A stretch of 64,000 nt of DNA, from assembly GCA_934045075.1 (NCBI GenBank), contig OW203723.1, positions 24,579,615-24,643,614 on the forward strand, written 5' to 3'. The notes beneath the pieces were generated by a model, which saw only the letters and a list, made by a program, of their open reading frames with translations, was not told the DNA's origin and made no database searches. A program made the position numbers and the translations under genes. The DNA comes from Yponomeuta sedellus (lineage: Eukaryota > Arthropoda > Insecta > Lepidoptera > Yponomeutidae). This document shows positions 46,874-57,803 of the stretch, piece after piece (position 1 is the first letter of the stretch; the number at the start of each line of letters is the position of its first letter).

Positions 46874-46886
46874 AAACCTAGTTAGA

Positions 46887-47100
46887 GTCTAAAAATGTAA
46901 TTGCAAAGTGTCGCTGCCTGTACGTAATACAGAGAGTATTGTTAAGTGGTTCGAAATTTCACTGATGACGGTGAGTCGCCCATTAGCTCAGGACACGGAT
47001 AGCCAGATGTCGCGGATTCGAATCACGGCATGGGTGGATTTTTTAGCCTCTAAATAGGTTTTTAAAATTGTCCTTAGCACGGGTTTGTGCATTAAAAACA
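46887..47100 (+). mobile_element. older degraded SINE-T copy
   Basis: Leader, tRNA-like segment (with a deletion after GCTCAG), body and A-rich tail (TTAGCACGGGTTTGTGCATT). The multimer 46376-46873 is inserted next to its 5' part. Confidence 0.65.
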
Positions 47101-47219
47101 AAGGAATATAATCTATAAACATATCAATGCGTTGGCCTTCTCTCAGAGAGTGTGGGTTTAATTACTACCTATCACGCGTCCCCACGCGGATTGGCAATTT
47201 AAAGTGTAGAGGTATTTGT

Positions 47220-47975
47220 AGAGCTATATAGAGAAGATATTAAGCAAATTGTATGGGTAATCTTTCCCAACTCCCTAGTCTAGGAAACTGTCCGCGCAGT
47301 TGCCGCTGGGTTCCAATCTTCTGAGATTAAGGCCTCAAGGCTTTGTCTATTCACAGAGATTTAACAGGCAATTAGGTCCAAGGTCTGACGTAATCTCGAC
47401 CAAAGCCCATCCAACTAGCGACACAACTGCCCGTTACAGGACTTTCTGCTGACTCTGCGTTTTGATCCTGAATTATCGAAAACCCTTTGATGCTGGGCAC
47501 AGACTGCTCATTGATAGAAAACGAATCAGTGTAAACCAGTGGTTCCTAAACTGTTGCCCGTACGGGCTATAAAAATACTTATAACTACAAGTATTCGTAT
47601 TGAGTGGGTGCTTTTTAAATAAATAATCATAAATTTTACTTCTGATTGTTGAATGTCAATGTACAATTGTAGAATTTTAGGAGGTTGTTAAATGATTAAT
47701 GTAATGTAACATACTCTCAAAATGTATGGTATGAAGTAAAGAATATTACCTACTGTAATTTAGTCCTTTAGAGGAATCGTGTCATTGTAAAATTTATAAA
47801 GGCATGATTCCGAAAAAATGTAAGATAGGTGCTGTACAAAGAGAAAAAAACCGCATTAAAAGCATTTCCACTGATACAGATGAGAAAACTGAGCGTGTCT
47901 ACATTAGAAACAATTTTTTTTTAATTTTGTACTTATTCGGTTCTGGCAGAATACTCTCGAAATAAGACTGACACT
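47220..47975. other. no recognised feature
   Basis: AT-rich intron sequence with no repeat edges found. 46030-46360, 48271-48587 and 48771-49391 are similar. Confidence 0.45.
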
Positions 47976-48270
47976 CTAAGGCCCACTTGCGTCACCCCGG
48001 ATTAGCTCATTTAACTCGAGTTAACCGGTAAAACCGATAATTTTGCATGCAGAATTGTCGATTTAACCTAACTCGAGTGAAATGAGCTAACCCGGGCTGA
48101 CGCAAGTGGTTAAATCAAGTTAACCGGTTAAATCGATCATTTTGCATGCAAAATTATCGATTTAACCTAACTCGAGTTAAATGAAAACCGATAATTTTGC
48201 ATGCAAAATTATCGATTTAACCTAACTCGAGTTAAATGAGCTAACCCGGGCTGACGCAAGTGGGCCTTAG
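47976..48270. mobile_element. MITE-3, palindrome with three internal palindromic repeats
   Basis: CTAAGGCCCACTTGCGTCA and TGACGCAAGTGGGCCTTAG form perfect 19-bp ends. Inside, a palindromic unit around TTTGCATGCA is repeated three times, each flanked by AACTCGAGTTAA-like arms and one by an extra GCTGACGCAAGTGG end. Confidence 0.75.
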
Positions 48271-48587
48271 GAGTGCTTTAAAGGAATCCACTTTTATGAC
48301 TAAGGCCGCTAATAATGACGTTTCTCTCTTTTTTCTGCTGTACTGTTTAATTTGGGACTTTTTGATTTCAAGACTACCTAAATATTTAAAGACGAATATT
48401 TAAACGGTTAAGTCGATCATTGTCATCATCGTCAGCCCAACCGAGCTAAATTCTTATACCCATTAAGTAAATTAGACTTTAATTGCCTGGAAATAACCAA
48501 AATAACTTTTTTTTGATTAGCCAGACCTGAGATTTTCGCTCTCCCTCGTTGAGCCATTGTGCGTAGAAATCACTGAGGTATGATGTT

Positions 48588-48770
48588 AACACTTCAGACA
48601 CTAGGGTTTCCTCACGATGTTTTCCTTCACAGTTAGCGAGTGGTATTGCTACTATAACTTTACAAATGTACTTGACTGAGAAAACAAAGTCATTGGTACA
48701 TGCCGGGATTCGAACCCACGACCTCACGATTGAGAAGCCGGTGTTCTACCGCTTCGCTACCACCGCTCAT
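48588..48770 (-). mobile_element. tRNA-derived SINE, antisense
   Basis: On the - strand: GCGGTGGTAGCGAAGCGGTA, B box GGTTCGAATCCC, GCATGTACCAATGACTTTG, then body and tail with CTAGTGTCTGAAGTG. Confidence 0.65.
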
Positions 48771-49391
48771 ATATAACCAACATAAGTGGTTCATAATCTT
48801 TAGAAGCCGGATCCATTAAAACGTTTTGACACGATACGTAAAAGAAAATAGTTGACAGAAAATACTCGCTTGTTCAAATTGATAAAAGATAAGATAATGC
48901 TTTATTTATAAATACTTATAAATGCTTTATTTATTTATAAATGCTTTATAAACTTTTGTGTGAAATTAACACTAAAAACATTTGCATCAAGACAATTATG
49001 CAAAATGACACCTTATTAAACTAACTACGTAACATTCACACTACTATAATTAGAAATATTGAGACGCTAGTGTTACCTACCAGTTTTATAATTATAACAC
49101 ACAATATTCAATGAGAAGTTTGAATGAACGCAATAATGAAATGGTGGAACTCAAAAGACATCCCAGAAGCGTGTACTGGCTCTTAACGTTACTTGCTCTC
49201 CAGTTTTTTGCTTACTCGGGAAGCCCTTCAATAAAAATTTCTTAGAATATAATCATATGAGCTCACTATCTCACGGGTCACGGCCGTCGCTAGGGACTCC
49301 CTGTCCGAGGAGAGAAACTGAATTTAGTGTAATGTAATCACATAAACTCATGCTTGCGTCCCAGAGGGGTAGGTAGGGTAGGTGGGGGAGG

Positions 49392-49735
49392 TAGTCATCA
49401 TCAACCCAAATGTCCCCGCCGAGGGGCACGGGTCTCTTCCCGTGAGGAAGGTAGGAAGGTATAGGCCATACGGGGGCCAAGTCCGGATTGGTAGAGGCTT
49501 GCAAGACTAGTGGCTGGTCTTACTGTCAGAAGTTATCAAGGCGCCCTAAAGCCTCTGACTTAACGTCTGCCATCTATCGACGGCAGCCGGCATCAACTGC
49601 TTAACGTGCCTTACAAAGCACAGAACCGCTCGGAAAAATGCCACTAGCGTTAGTCATAGACCGTTTACCCATCCATGCACTGAACACGGCCTGAGTTGAT
49701 CGTTCGAAGATCACTCGGGCAGCTGGGACTGCGAG
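49392..49735 (-). mobile_element. SINE-5S, diverged antisense copy
   Basis: Matches the family along its body (GTCTCTTCCCGTGAGGAAGG, CTTACTGTCAGAAGTTATCA) and a diverged head (CCGTTTACCCATCCATGCAC). Confidence 0.6.
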
Positions 49736-50039
49736 CGATTCGGGGGAGGTAGGTATCAGTATAAAATAATATAATATATGTAGTATTTATATAACGAGAA
49801 CCTACATACTCAAAGAAGTCAAAGTCAGTGTTAGTCTTCCTAAATGGCTGCATCCATTTTTATGATTTTTTTGTGTTTATTTGGTAGGTCTATGGTCAGG
49901 TCATACCAAGGCTAATTTGGCGAAGCAACATTTGCGGAGTCAGCTAGTACTAATTTAAAAGTTAGTGATAATGTTAGCATTTCGAAATTTAAAAGATCCT
50001 GACAAAAAGCTGCATTTATCAAAAAAATATTAAAGTTAT

Positions 50040-50241
50040 ACTATTTTTAGTTTTAATGCACTAACCCGTGCTAAGGACAATTGTACGTAACACAGAAAAT
50101 AATGTAAAGAGGTTCGAAATTTCACTGATGCAGGTGAGTCGTCCATTAGCTCAGTTGGAAAGAGCGCTGGCACGGATAGCCAGAGGTCGCGGGTTCGAAT
50201 CCCGGCATGGGTGGAATTTTTAGCCTCTAACTAGGTTTTTA
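50040..50241 (+). mobile_element. SINE-T copy with inverted 5' box
   Basis: Inverted box, short leader, tRNA-like segment (TTAGCTCAGTTGG, GGTTCGAATCCC) and body. 15-bp direct repeat AAATATTAAAGTTAT at 50025-50039 and 50242-50256. Confidence 0.8.
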
Positions 50242-50504
50242 AAATATTAAAGTTATTAGACACAAAACTTCGTGTCGGCCTTTCTTCGTGTAGGTACTTA
50301 TAATACTCACAGCGATTTCTTTTTATGTTCTATTTTTTTTAATCTAAGTTTTGAATAAGACGCATATATATGTATTACGTCTAAGAGCCGCTTGCGCAGT
50401 TCTTTTAATCTAGATATTACTGAGAATCCGGTTTAAAATGTTTTAAACCAAGATTTACGGACATGTCCAACTGGCTCCAATTGTGGTATCTCCGTATTAT
50501 ATCT

Positions 50505-50665
50505 AATATATAATAAATAATCTCGTGTCACGGAGTTTGTTATCGAACTCCTCCAAAATTACTTCGCTGATTTGTACGAAATTTTTTGTTTGTTTACTAA
50601 ATAAGTACGGCGGCAAATTTATAGGGTAAATCAACGTTTGCGGGATCAGCTAGTGAATAAATGAA
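50505..50665 (+). repeat. repeat ending GGATCAGCTAGT (possible Helitron-like end)
   Basis: ATCTCGTGTCACGGAGTTTG, ATCGAACTCCTCC, ending CAACGTTTGCGGGATCAGCTAGT. Relatives: 26880-27060 and 49855-49960 (AACATTTGCGGAGTCAGCTAGT). CTAGT ends occur in lepidopteran Helitrons but no 3' hairpin was confirmed. Confidence 0.35.
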
Positions 50666-50774
50666 GTGCAAAACAATTTATAGGGAATAGGGGCGTGAAG
50701 AGTACCTGGACCAGATCCTTTTCTTACATAATGTGGATACATACCTAGTCCAGATCTTCTTCTATAATAAAATC

Positions 50775-51262
50775 CCTGAAGATATATTAAGCTTGCCTAA
50801 AACGCGGTTCAAAAAATGTGTTAAGTACCCACACTTAGTGCCAAAAGGGCTACTATAATATAAAGCATTATTTAGATGACAATGATGTCTGAAATTAAAA
50901 CCAGTATACCTAATGCATGAGTTCTCTTTTAATATAATTATGTAAACTCTTTTATACTATTTTTATTTTTAATGCACTAACCCGTGCTAAGGACAAATTT
51001 AAAAAGCTATTTAGAGGCTAAAAATTTCACCCATGCCGGGATTCGAACCCGCAACCTCTGGCTATCCGTGCCAGCGCTCTACCAATTGAGCTCAAACTTA
51101 AACTCTTTTAATTAAGGACTTTGAAAAGACTAAGTTTGGAGTGTTTTTTTGTCCATTTTTTCTCCAAAATTATTTAGATTTTGAAATGGACACCTAGTTT
51201 GAATTGTAACTTTCATTAAGCCGCAGTTTCTGCGCTTCTTTGAATAAAACCTTTTCAATTTA
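50775..51262 (+). mobile_element. LINE 3' end (jockey-like), split by a SINE-T copy
   Basis: AAGGGCTACTATAATATAAA, ATTATTTAGATGACAATGAT at left, then the SINE-T insertion 50955-51099, then TTAGATTTTGAAATGGACAC and GAATAAAACCTTTTCAATTT at the 3' end. Confidence 0.55.
50955..51099 (-). mobile_element. SINE-T fragment spanning a unit junction
   Basis: On the - strand: truncated tRNA-like segment, body, then the TCCTTAGCACGGG box and A-rich end, so it covers the end of one unit and the start of the next. 11-bp direct repeat AAACTCTTTTA at 50944-50954 and 51100-51110. It interrupts a LINE 3' tail. Confidence 0.75.
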
Positions 51263-51524
51263 TTTCATATCCATTGCGAATACATTTTATCCATTACTGA
51301 TTGAAAACGTACTGGTTTTTCTACAAACGTACGTACCGAAGTTTGGAAACTGAAACCAGAATGCTAAAATTATAACATTTACTTATTGGTTGCACTGGCT
51401 ACCCGACTTTCACATCCTTCCATTTTTTCCGTCATTGGTTGCCTGAAATAAATTCTTTTTTGTAGAAAGGCCGCCACCTCTATCGTATTTTATTAAGTTT
51501 AAACTTTCATTTATTTATCAACTT

Positions 51525-52215
51525 GCTGTGCCCCGCGTTGTTACCCGCGGTTTATCGATTTTCCCATGATAAAATGATATTTTCCTGTAGTAAAATGTAG
51601 GTACCCTATTTGGTAATTCGGGATGCAAAAAAAAAAGTGAACTGCCTGAATCGAAAACAATTTCGAGCTTAGCATCCAAACTACAGTATTTTTAATGTAA
51701 GAGATTTTTATCATAAAAGATGTATTTAAATGCCCTTCATATGACCTCTATGATGACGTCACAATGTTAAATCGTCTGTGGGAGTAGTTATTCTGTGGAA
51801 AAACTACCAATGGCCTGTCAACTTCATCTGTCAAACATCTGTCTTTTTCGTAGATAGAGTACGGTCTTTTTACACTAAACCACAGACAAATCCAATCGCG
51901 AACTCTACCTACACACATAGTATGTAACATATGACGTCACGCCGAATAATATTCATTTTAATTCAATAACAATGATAAACTCGATTAATCACGAAAAAAA
52001 ATAAATTAGTTTCTTAAAATTACGTCTACTCTCAGAATATAAAATAAAATCCGATCATAAAAAAAACTTTGCATCCCTAATTCAGGGTGTCAGCTTACCC
52101 CATACCAAATTTTATTAAAATCGCTACAGACGTTTAGAAGTGAAGAAGAAACAAACATACACACTCACAAACTTTCGTCTTTATAATATTAGTGTGATAG
52201 TGTGAAGTGTGATGT
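51525..52215 (+). repeat. dispersed repeat (CCCGCG-TTACCCGCGG family)
   Basis: Starts GCTGTGCCCCGCGTTGTTAC then GTTTATCGATTTTCC; ends CACACTCACAAACTTTCGTC then TTATAATATTAGTGTGATAG. Likely a non-LTR derivative; superfamily unknown. Confidence 0.5.
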
Positions 52216-52477
52216 GATATTGCACTTTGGTACATTGCACTTACGTTAAAAAAATGGTACAATAAAGTGGATTTAGTACAAAAGCTCTAATTCCCGTTGA
52301 GCAAAAAGGCACATTCTTTTTAAAAGTCCTTGCCAATTTTGGACAACTGGTAACCCTACTAAGGCATTGGGCGAACCACAGGGGCCCTCGTAAAATTATT
52401 TTATTGGCTCAAATTCTCCCGGCGAGCCCTTATCTCAAAATGGCAGACCTGCAGAGGTTTACTTAGCTAATAATTGA

Positions 52478-52622
52478 CTGCTTCGTTGGTGTAGCCGCAT
52501 CGCGTCTAATTACCGTCACGGAGTTAGTGGATTCGATTCCCACTAGATGTCGCTGTACATTTGTACAAATGGCCTGAGTCTGGGTGTATTTCCATGCTTA
52601 TGATATCATTGTGATAGGAGTG
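52478..52622 (+). mobile_element. tRNA-derived SINE, another subfamily
   Basis: Head GCTTCGTTGGTGTAGCCGCA with B-like box GGATTCGATTCCCACTAGAT, then TCTGGGTGTATTTCCATGCT. Confidence 0.5.
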
Positions 52623-52625
52623 ATA

Positions 52626-52800
52626 GGAAGCGCTCGTGGCCTAGTCGACCCTAGCGATTGGAATCAATTACTTGAGTTAAGCAACAATGGGCGCGGTCCG
52701 TTGGGATGGGTGACCGTCCCGTGACTACCGCTAGTGGCATTTTTCCGAACGCTACTGTGCTTCACAAGGCATGTTAAGCAGTTGGGTGCCGGCTGCCGTC
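52626..52800 (+). mobile_element. SINE-5S 5' half
   Basis: Head AGTTAAGCAACAATGGGCGC then GGTCCGTTGGGATGGGTGAC, ending in the middle of the body at GTGCCGGCTGCCGTCGATGA. Confidence 0.65.
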
Positions 52801-52855
52801 GATGATTATGTTATGTTTTGTTGGAGTAAAAACGCGCGCTCTATAAACGCGCTCA

Positions 52856-53162
52856 GAGTGCTTAGTGCGAGTTTGACAGATCGAATCGAATAACTTTACT
52901 ACCGCGTTAATCGAGCATTGAGTAGTGAGTATGAGTAAGTTAACCGTTCGAACTGGCAAAACGCTATCACAGTATCACTCGCACTCGCGTTTATTCGTGT
53001 TTTGTCTGGTAAACGTGTTCACTTCTCAACGTAAACCATTACAACTCGCACTCAGCAATTTTAATTTCCATACTTGTCGCTAGGTGGCGCTTCCTCGATG
53101 CCATAGAAATATGAGTTTACGTTAACGCGATCGAGTAGTTAAAAAACTCGCACTAAGCAATC
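52856..53162. mobile_element. MITE-5 copy, ~307 bp
   Basis: Inverted orientation relative to 7554. Ends GAGTGCTTAGTGCGAGTTTG and AAACTCGCACTAAGCAATC. About 600 bp from the next copy. Confidence 0.7.
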
Positions 53163-53757
53163 TGTTGTATCGCAATATGGCTAAACTAACGTCGGGCGTA
53201 CGTGGTCTGTACTGAAGCCGAATACCAAGTAAATGCCGCTTTTTGCTCAATTTACTGTGCAATTTGCAGTGTCACGAACGTCATGGAAATCATCATTCAA
53301 CATAAAACGTTTCCTCCTATTTTAAAACTAAATAGCATTGAAACAGATTCTTTGTTCTAGGTACCTACATCGTAATCATAGTGATTCGACATAGCTTTTG
53401 ATTCTTTGAATGATCGGAATCTTCTCGCATTCTTTTGCTGCGTATAGAGCAGGTACATACATGCATAAATTCACGCCTGTATTTCGGAGGGGTAGCAAAG
53501 ACCGGGGTTTGCCACTAGCCACGATCCTGACAAATCTCTTTTACTTTTTCAACATTTTATTAGCAGCTGCATGCAAGCACCCCCGTTTCGCCCATGCTTT
53601 TTATCTTCCCCATTTAAAAACCCCTTGCCAATCTAGAACTTGCCACGATCCTTTCAATCGTCTTTCACTTCTTCAACATTTATTCATGCAATAACGACTG
53701 TTTTGGGTACGATTTCCCTTCGTTAATTAACCCTTTCCGAAATAGATTGACAGATCT

Positions 53758-54063
53758 GAGTGCTTAGTGCGAGTTTGACAGATCCAATCGAATAACTTTA
53801 CTACCGCGTTAATCGAGCATTGAGTAGTGAGTATGAGTAAGTTAACCGTTCGAACTGGCAAAACGCTCTCACAGTACAACTCGCACTCGCTGTTATTCGT
53901 GTTTTGGCTGGTAAACGTGTTCACTTCTCAACGTAAACCATTACAACTCGTACTCAGCAATTTTAATTTCCATACTTGTCGCTAGGTGGCGCTTCCTCGA
54001 TGCCATAGAAATATGAGTTTACGTTAACGCGTTCGAGCAGTTAAAAAACTCGCACTAAGCACT
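53758..54063. mobile_element. MITE-5 copy, ~306 bp
   Basis: Nearly identical to 52856-53162 and in the same orientation; ends GAGTGCTTAGTGCGAGTTTG and AACTCGCACTAAGCACTC. Confidence 0.7.
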
Positions 54064-54346
54064 CTGGTTTCATGTTGTACTTTGATTTGATCCAATTATG
54101 CATCAATCGCAACAGTTACCCTAATGATGATAATCAAGTGCAATCAACTGTACATTTTTGTTGCAAAGTCACCCGTAACGTGACCAAATAGAGTGTACGC
54201 ATTTAAAAGGTCAATTTGTAGTCGATTCTAAGACAAGATAAGCAAAGAATATTCTTTGTTGTACACCACCAAAAACCCAAATATTTACAAACATTCAGTG
54301 CAATTGGCGACCTTATTTCTTGCATCAATTTCTACTTATAATATTA

Positions 54347-54400
54347 TGATATCAACCCTTTGTATGTCCCCACTTCTGGGGGACGGGTCACATCCTGTGA
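54347..54400 (-). mobile_element. SINE-5S 3'-end fragment
   Basis: GATATCAACCCTTTGTATGT and CCCCACTTCTGGGGGACGGG only; a second short piece with the same motif is at 58750-58795 inside MITE-1. Confidence 0.5.
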
Positions 54401-54424
54401 CATACACACATACATGCATACTTA

Positions 54425-54660
54425 TACATAATGCTTGCTATGCCCCGCGGTGTTACCCGCGGTTTATCGATTTTACCATGGGAATTAGATATTTTGCCGC
54501 AGTGAAACGTAGCCAATGTGTTAATCCAGGGTGTCAGCCAACTCCATCAAATTGTACTAAAATCGCTCCAACAGTTTAGACGTGAAGAAGTAACAAACAT
54601 ACACACTCGCAAACTTTCGCCTTTATAATATTAGTGTAATATGATGTGATGATAATAATG
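54425..54660 (+). repeat. dispersed repeat (CCCGCGG-TTACCCGCGG family), short copy
   Basis: GCTATGCCCCGCGGTGTTAC ... GCCGCAGTGAAACGTAGCCA ... TTTCGCCTTTATAATATTAG. About 235 bp, less than the 690 bp at 51525. Confidence 0.55.
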
Positions 54661-54732
54661 TACCTCCGCCCAAACCAGCTATAAACATTTTTCTGGCTGT
54701 GCAATAAAGTGTTCTCTATCTATCTGTCTACA

Positions 54733-55231
54733 TACATAGGATACGCATAAAAGCTTTCATTAACAGTTTAATCCCCCGCCTAGCCGTTAGCGGTGGAATT
54801 AAGCGATACTCTGCAGCGGTGCAAAGCTAATAAATCCTCTCTACAGCGAGAGTTATCGTTGGTACGCTAGAACTAATAGCCTAGGTGTCAGCCATATTAT
54901 ATAATATTTCAGTTAGTAGAGGTAGACCTGAAGTTAACGTTTTGAGCTCAACATGCCCTATCTAGAAAAACAGCCAAGTGCGTGTGGGTCTCGTGGAAGA
55001 AGGGATACAACATTTGAGGATTTCAAGCGTCTATTTTTTGCCGTTATAGTATCGATAACTAACGATAATGACAATGATAATATCAAAAAGCGGCCGTCCG
55101 TTTTGCTGAACACTTAAAACCTGAAACTCTTTAAAATGCGTGTGAACAGGCTTCTTCTGAGCAAACTCGGTTCATCCTAGACCTTATCTTAAGCCTCGGG
55201 CTAGGTAGAGGTCAAAAGTAAGCCCATTAGT
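54733..55231. other. no recognised feature; ends at the PLE-1 insertion site
   Basis: No coding or repeat match; its last bases carry one copy of the TACTTATATAAA duplication (55232-55243). Confidence 0.45.
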
Positions 55232-55442
55232 TACTTATATAAATTTTGTATAGAATCAGGCGTTACTTTGCGGAAATCCATATTAGCATTAAAAAGTTAA
55301 AATTACTTTGCTGAATTCCGCCAAAAATCCCACAAGCACCATGCAGCTAGTTAATGCACCGCCCTCCCTCCCACTTTTTCAAGCAGAAGCAAGACACGAA
55401 CACACCACCACCAACACCAATACTTGTGTGAGAAAACACGCG

Positions 55443-55475
55443 ACGCGTTTCGCCTCTAACACGAGGCATCCTCAG
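55443..55475 (-). ncRNA. hammerhead-ribozyme-like core in PLE-1 (left arm)
   Basis: Mirror copy of the right-arm motif: on the - strand CTGAGGA at 55475-55469, the GCCTC/GAGGC hairpin, and GAAAC at 55451-55447. The same caveats apply. Confidence 0.4.
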
Positions 55476-55596
55476 GCTCCCAAATGCAAGTGACCGTCTC
55501 CGCAAAAACGCTCCGTATTTATAGGCTAGGCCGCCCCTCCCCCCCGATGACGCAATGTAACCGTTAAACTGGTGACCGTTAAACCGTTTCAACCGC

Positions 55597-56634
55597 CTAT
55601 GGGCTATTGTTGTTTTGTGCAAATATATCGATTAATGGGGAAATAGAGGAGCTGCCCACCTGTTCATTCAGCATTGTAAACAACCTATCCCTAGATAATT
55701 TGGAAATTTCCAGCTGTTCAAGTATAGACAATCTCAACCCCTTACTGCAGGTGTGTAGAATTTCCAAATTATGGTTATTATTAAGTACATGACCCGTATC
55801 CAAAAGGTGTTTGGCAAAATGAGATTTATCCGGATGATTGTTTCGGAAAGCTGCCACATGCTCCCTATACCGAGTTATAAAACTCCTACCGGTCTGGCCA
55901 ATATACACTCCGTTACATTCCGGACAAGCAACTCTATACACCCCAGACCGCTGGAATCTATCCACCCTCTCTTTTTGATTGCACAGATTTCTAGCCAAAG
56001 AGTTGCTCGTCCTGAACGCAACCCGTATCCCAGATCTTTTTAACGTCCGGTGGATTTTTTCAGAAATCGGACCTACATAGGTAATACTTGACTTCATTTT
56101 TTGAGGCCTTTCAGGTGGCACTGCGTATAAAAGTCTACTAACCATACCGTTCCGCTTCCTGACCACCAGCCTATGAATCATTCGCCTGCTATATCCGTTT
56201 GCAACTGCTATTTGATAGATGGTATTTAGTTCCTTGTTGTAATTAGCAGAAGACATTGGCACAGTTAGCAAACGGTGAATATAGCAATGGAATGCTGCCA
56301 TTTTGTGTTGCCACGGATGACAAGACGTTATTGGGATAACAGTGTCAGTCTGTGTTGGCTTTCGGTAAATCTCAAACTCATGCTTGTTACCCACCCTAGT
56401 TATTTTTAGATCTAGGAAATTAAGCGATTCGTTCTGTTCTTTCTCTAGTTTGAAATTGATTTTAGGGTGTTTTGTGTTCAAGGTATTGACAAATGAGTCT
56501 AGTTGTCTAAATGTACCTGTCCAGCATATAATGATGTCATCTACATACCGGTAATAATAAAGTATGTTTCTCTTCCCAACTATATGATTACGTTCAAAAT
56601 TATCCATGAAAATATCTGCTAGCAAAGGACTCAA
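55597..56634 (-). CDS. PLE-1 left arm: reverse transcriptase C-terminus + GIY-YIG endonuclease
   Basis: 345-residue 5'-truncated polyprotein. Residues 1-35 carry the end of the RT palm: SPLLADIFM and the catalytic YRYVDDIIICW. A thumb and linker region follows, then near residue 230 a GIY-YIG nuclease: GVYRVACPECNGVYIGQTGR, R..EHVAAF and DKSHFAKHLLDTGH. RT plus GIY-YIG is diagnostic of the endonuclease-bearing Penelope-like class. The N-terminal RT motifs are missing, so it cannot be autonomous. Confidence 0.88.
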   Translation of the reverse strand: MSPLLADIFMDNFERNHIVGKRNILYYYRYVDDIIICWTGTFRQLDSFVNTLNTKHPKINFKLEKEQNESLNFLDLKITRVGNKHEFEIYRKPTQTDTVIPITSCHPWQHKMAAFHCYIHRLLTVPMSSANYNKELNTIYQIAVANGYSRRMIHRLVVRKRNGMVSRLLYAVPPERPQKMKSSITYVGPISEKIHRTLKRSGIRVAFRTSNSLARNLCNQKERVDRFQRSGVYRVACPECNGVYIGQTGRSFITRYREHVAAFRNNHPDKSHFAKHLLDTGHVLNNNHNLEILHTCSKGLRLSILEQLEISKLSRDRLFTMLNEQVGSSSISPLIDIFAQNNNSP

Positions 56635-56669
56635 AAAAAGGAAGGCTTAGCAATGGGTTCACCATTGCT

Positions 56670-57650
56670 GGGAAGAGAAACATACTTTATTATTACCGGT
56701 ATGTAGATGACATCATTATATGCTGGACAGGTACATTTAGACAACTAGACTCATTTGTCAATACCTTGAACACAAAACACCCTAAAATCAATTTCAAACT
56801 AGAGAAAGAACAGAACGAATCGCTTAATTTCCTAGATCTAAAAATAACTAGGGTGGGTAACAAGCATGAGTTTGAGATTTACCGAAAGCCAACACAGACT
56901 GACACTGTTATCCCAATAACGTCTTGTCATCCGTGGCAACACAAAATGGCAGCATTCCATTGCTATATTCACCGTTTGCTAACTGTGCCAATGTCTTCTG
57001 CTAATTACAACAAGGAACTAAATACCATCTATCAAATAGCAGTTGCAAACGGATATAGCAGGCGAATGATTCATAGGCTGGTGGTCAGGAAGCGGAACGG
57101 TATGGTTAGTAGACTTTTATACGCAGTGCCACCTGAAAGGCCTCAAAAAATGAAGTCAAGTATTACCTATGTAGGTCCGATTTCTGAAAAAATCCACCGG
57201 ACGTTAAAAAGATCTGGGATACGGGTTGCGTTCAGGACGAGCAACTCTTTGGCTAGAAATCTGTGCAATCAAAAAGAGAGGGTGGATAGATTCCAGCGGT
57301 CTGGGGTGTATAGAGTTGCTTGTCCGGAATGTAACGGAGTGTATATTGGCCAGACCGGTAGGAGTTTTATAACTCGGTATAGGGAGCATGTGGCAGCTTT
57401 CCGAAACAATCATCCGGATAAATCTCATTTTGCCAAACACCTTTTGGATACGGGTCATGTACTTAATAATAACCATAATTTGGAAATTCTACACACCTGC
57501 AGTAAGGGGTTGAGATTGTCTATACTTGAACAGCTGGAAATTTCCAAATTATCTAGGGATAGGTTGTTTACAATGCTGAATGAACAGGTGGGCAGCTCCT
57601 CTATTTCCCCATTAATCGATATATTTGCACAAAACAACAATAGCCCATAG
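56670..57650 (+). CDS. PLE-1 right arm: RT C-terminus + GIY-YIG endonuclease
   Basis: 326 codons identical at protein level to the left arm from GKRNILYYYRYVDDI to the terminal NNNSP and stop. The 5' edge differs: about 50 nt encoding SPLLADIFMDNFERNHIV are deleted, and the preceding bases encoding MGSPL are joined out of frame. The copy therefore has its own truncation point next to the palindrome centre. Confidence 0.88.
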   Translation, partial: GKRNILYYYRYVDDIIICWTGTFRQLDSFVNTLNTKHPKINFKLEKEQNESLNFLDLKITRVGNKHEFEIYRKPTQTDTVIPITSCHPWQHKMAAFHCYIHRLLTVPMSSANYNKELNTIYQIAVANGYSRRMIHRLVVRKRNGMVSRLLYAVPPERPQKMKSSITYVGPISEKIHRTLKRSGIRVAFRTSNSLARNLCNQKERVDRFQRSGVYRVACPECNGVYIGQTGRSFITRYREHVAAFRNNHPDKSHFAKHLLDTGHVLNNNHNLEILHTCSKGLRLSILEQLEISKLSRDRLFTMLNEQVGSSSISPLIDIFAQNNNSP

Positions 57651-57770
57651 GCGGTTGAAACGGTTTAACGGTCACCAGTTTAACGGTTACATTGCGTCAT
57701 CGGGGGGAGGGGCGGCCTAGCCTATAAATACGGAGCGTTTTTGCGGAGACGGTCACTTGCATTTGGGAGC

Positions 57771-57803
57771 CTGAGGATGCCTCGTGTTAGAGGCGAAACG
57801 CGT
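57771..57803 (+). ncRNA. hammerhead-ribozyme-like core in PLE-1 (right arm)
   Basis: CTGAGGA (57771-57777) fits the CUGANGA core. It is followed by a 5-bp hairpin GCCTC/GAGGC with a 6-nt loop, then GAAAC (57795-57799) and GTC. Hammerhead motifs are known in Penelope-like elements. There is one extra U before stem II and stem I is weak, so activity is doubtful without a covariance-model check. Confidence 0.4.
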
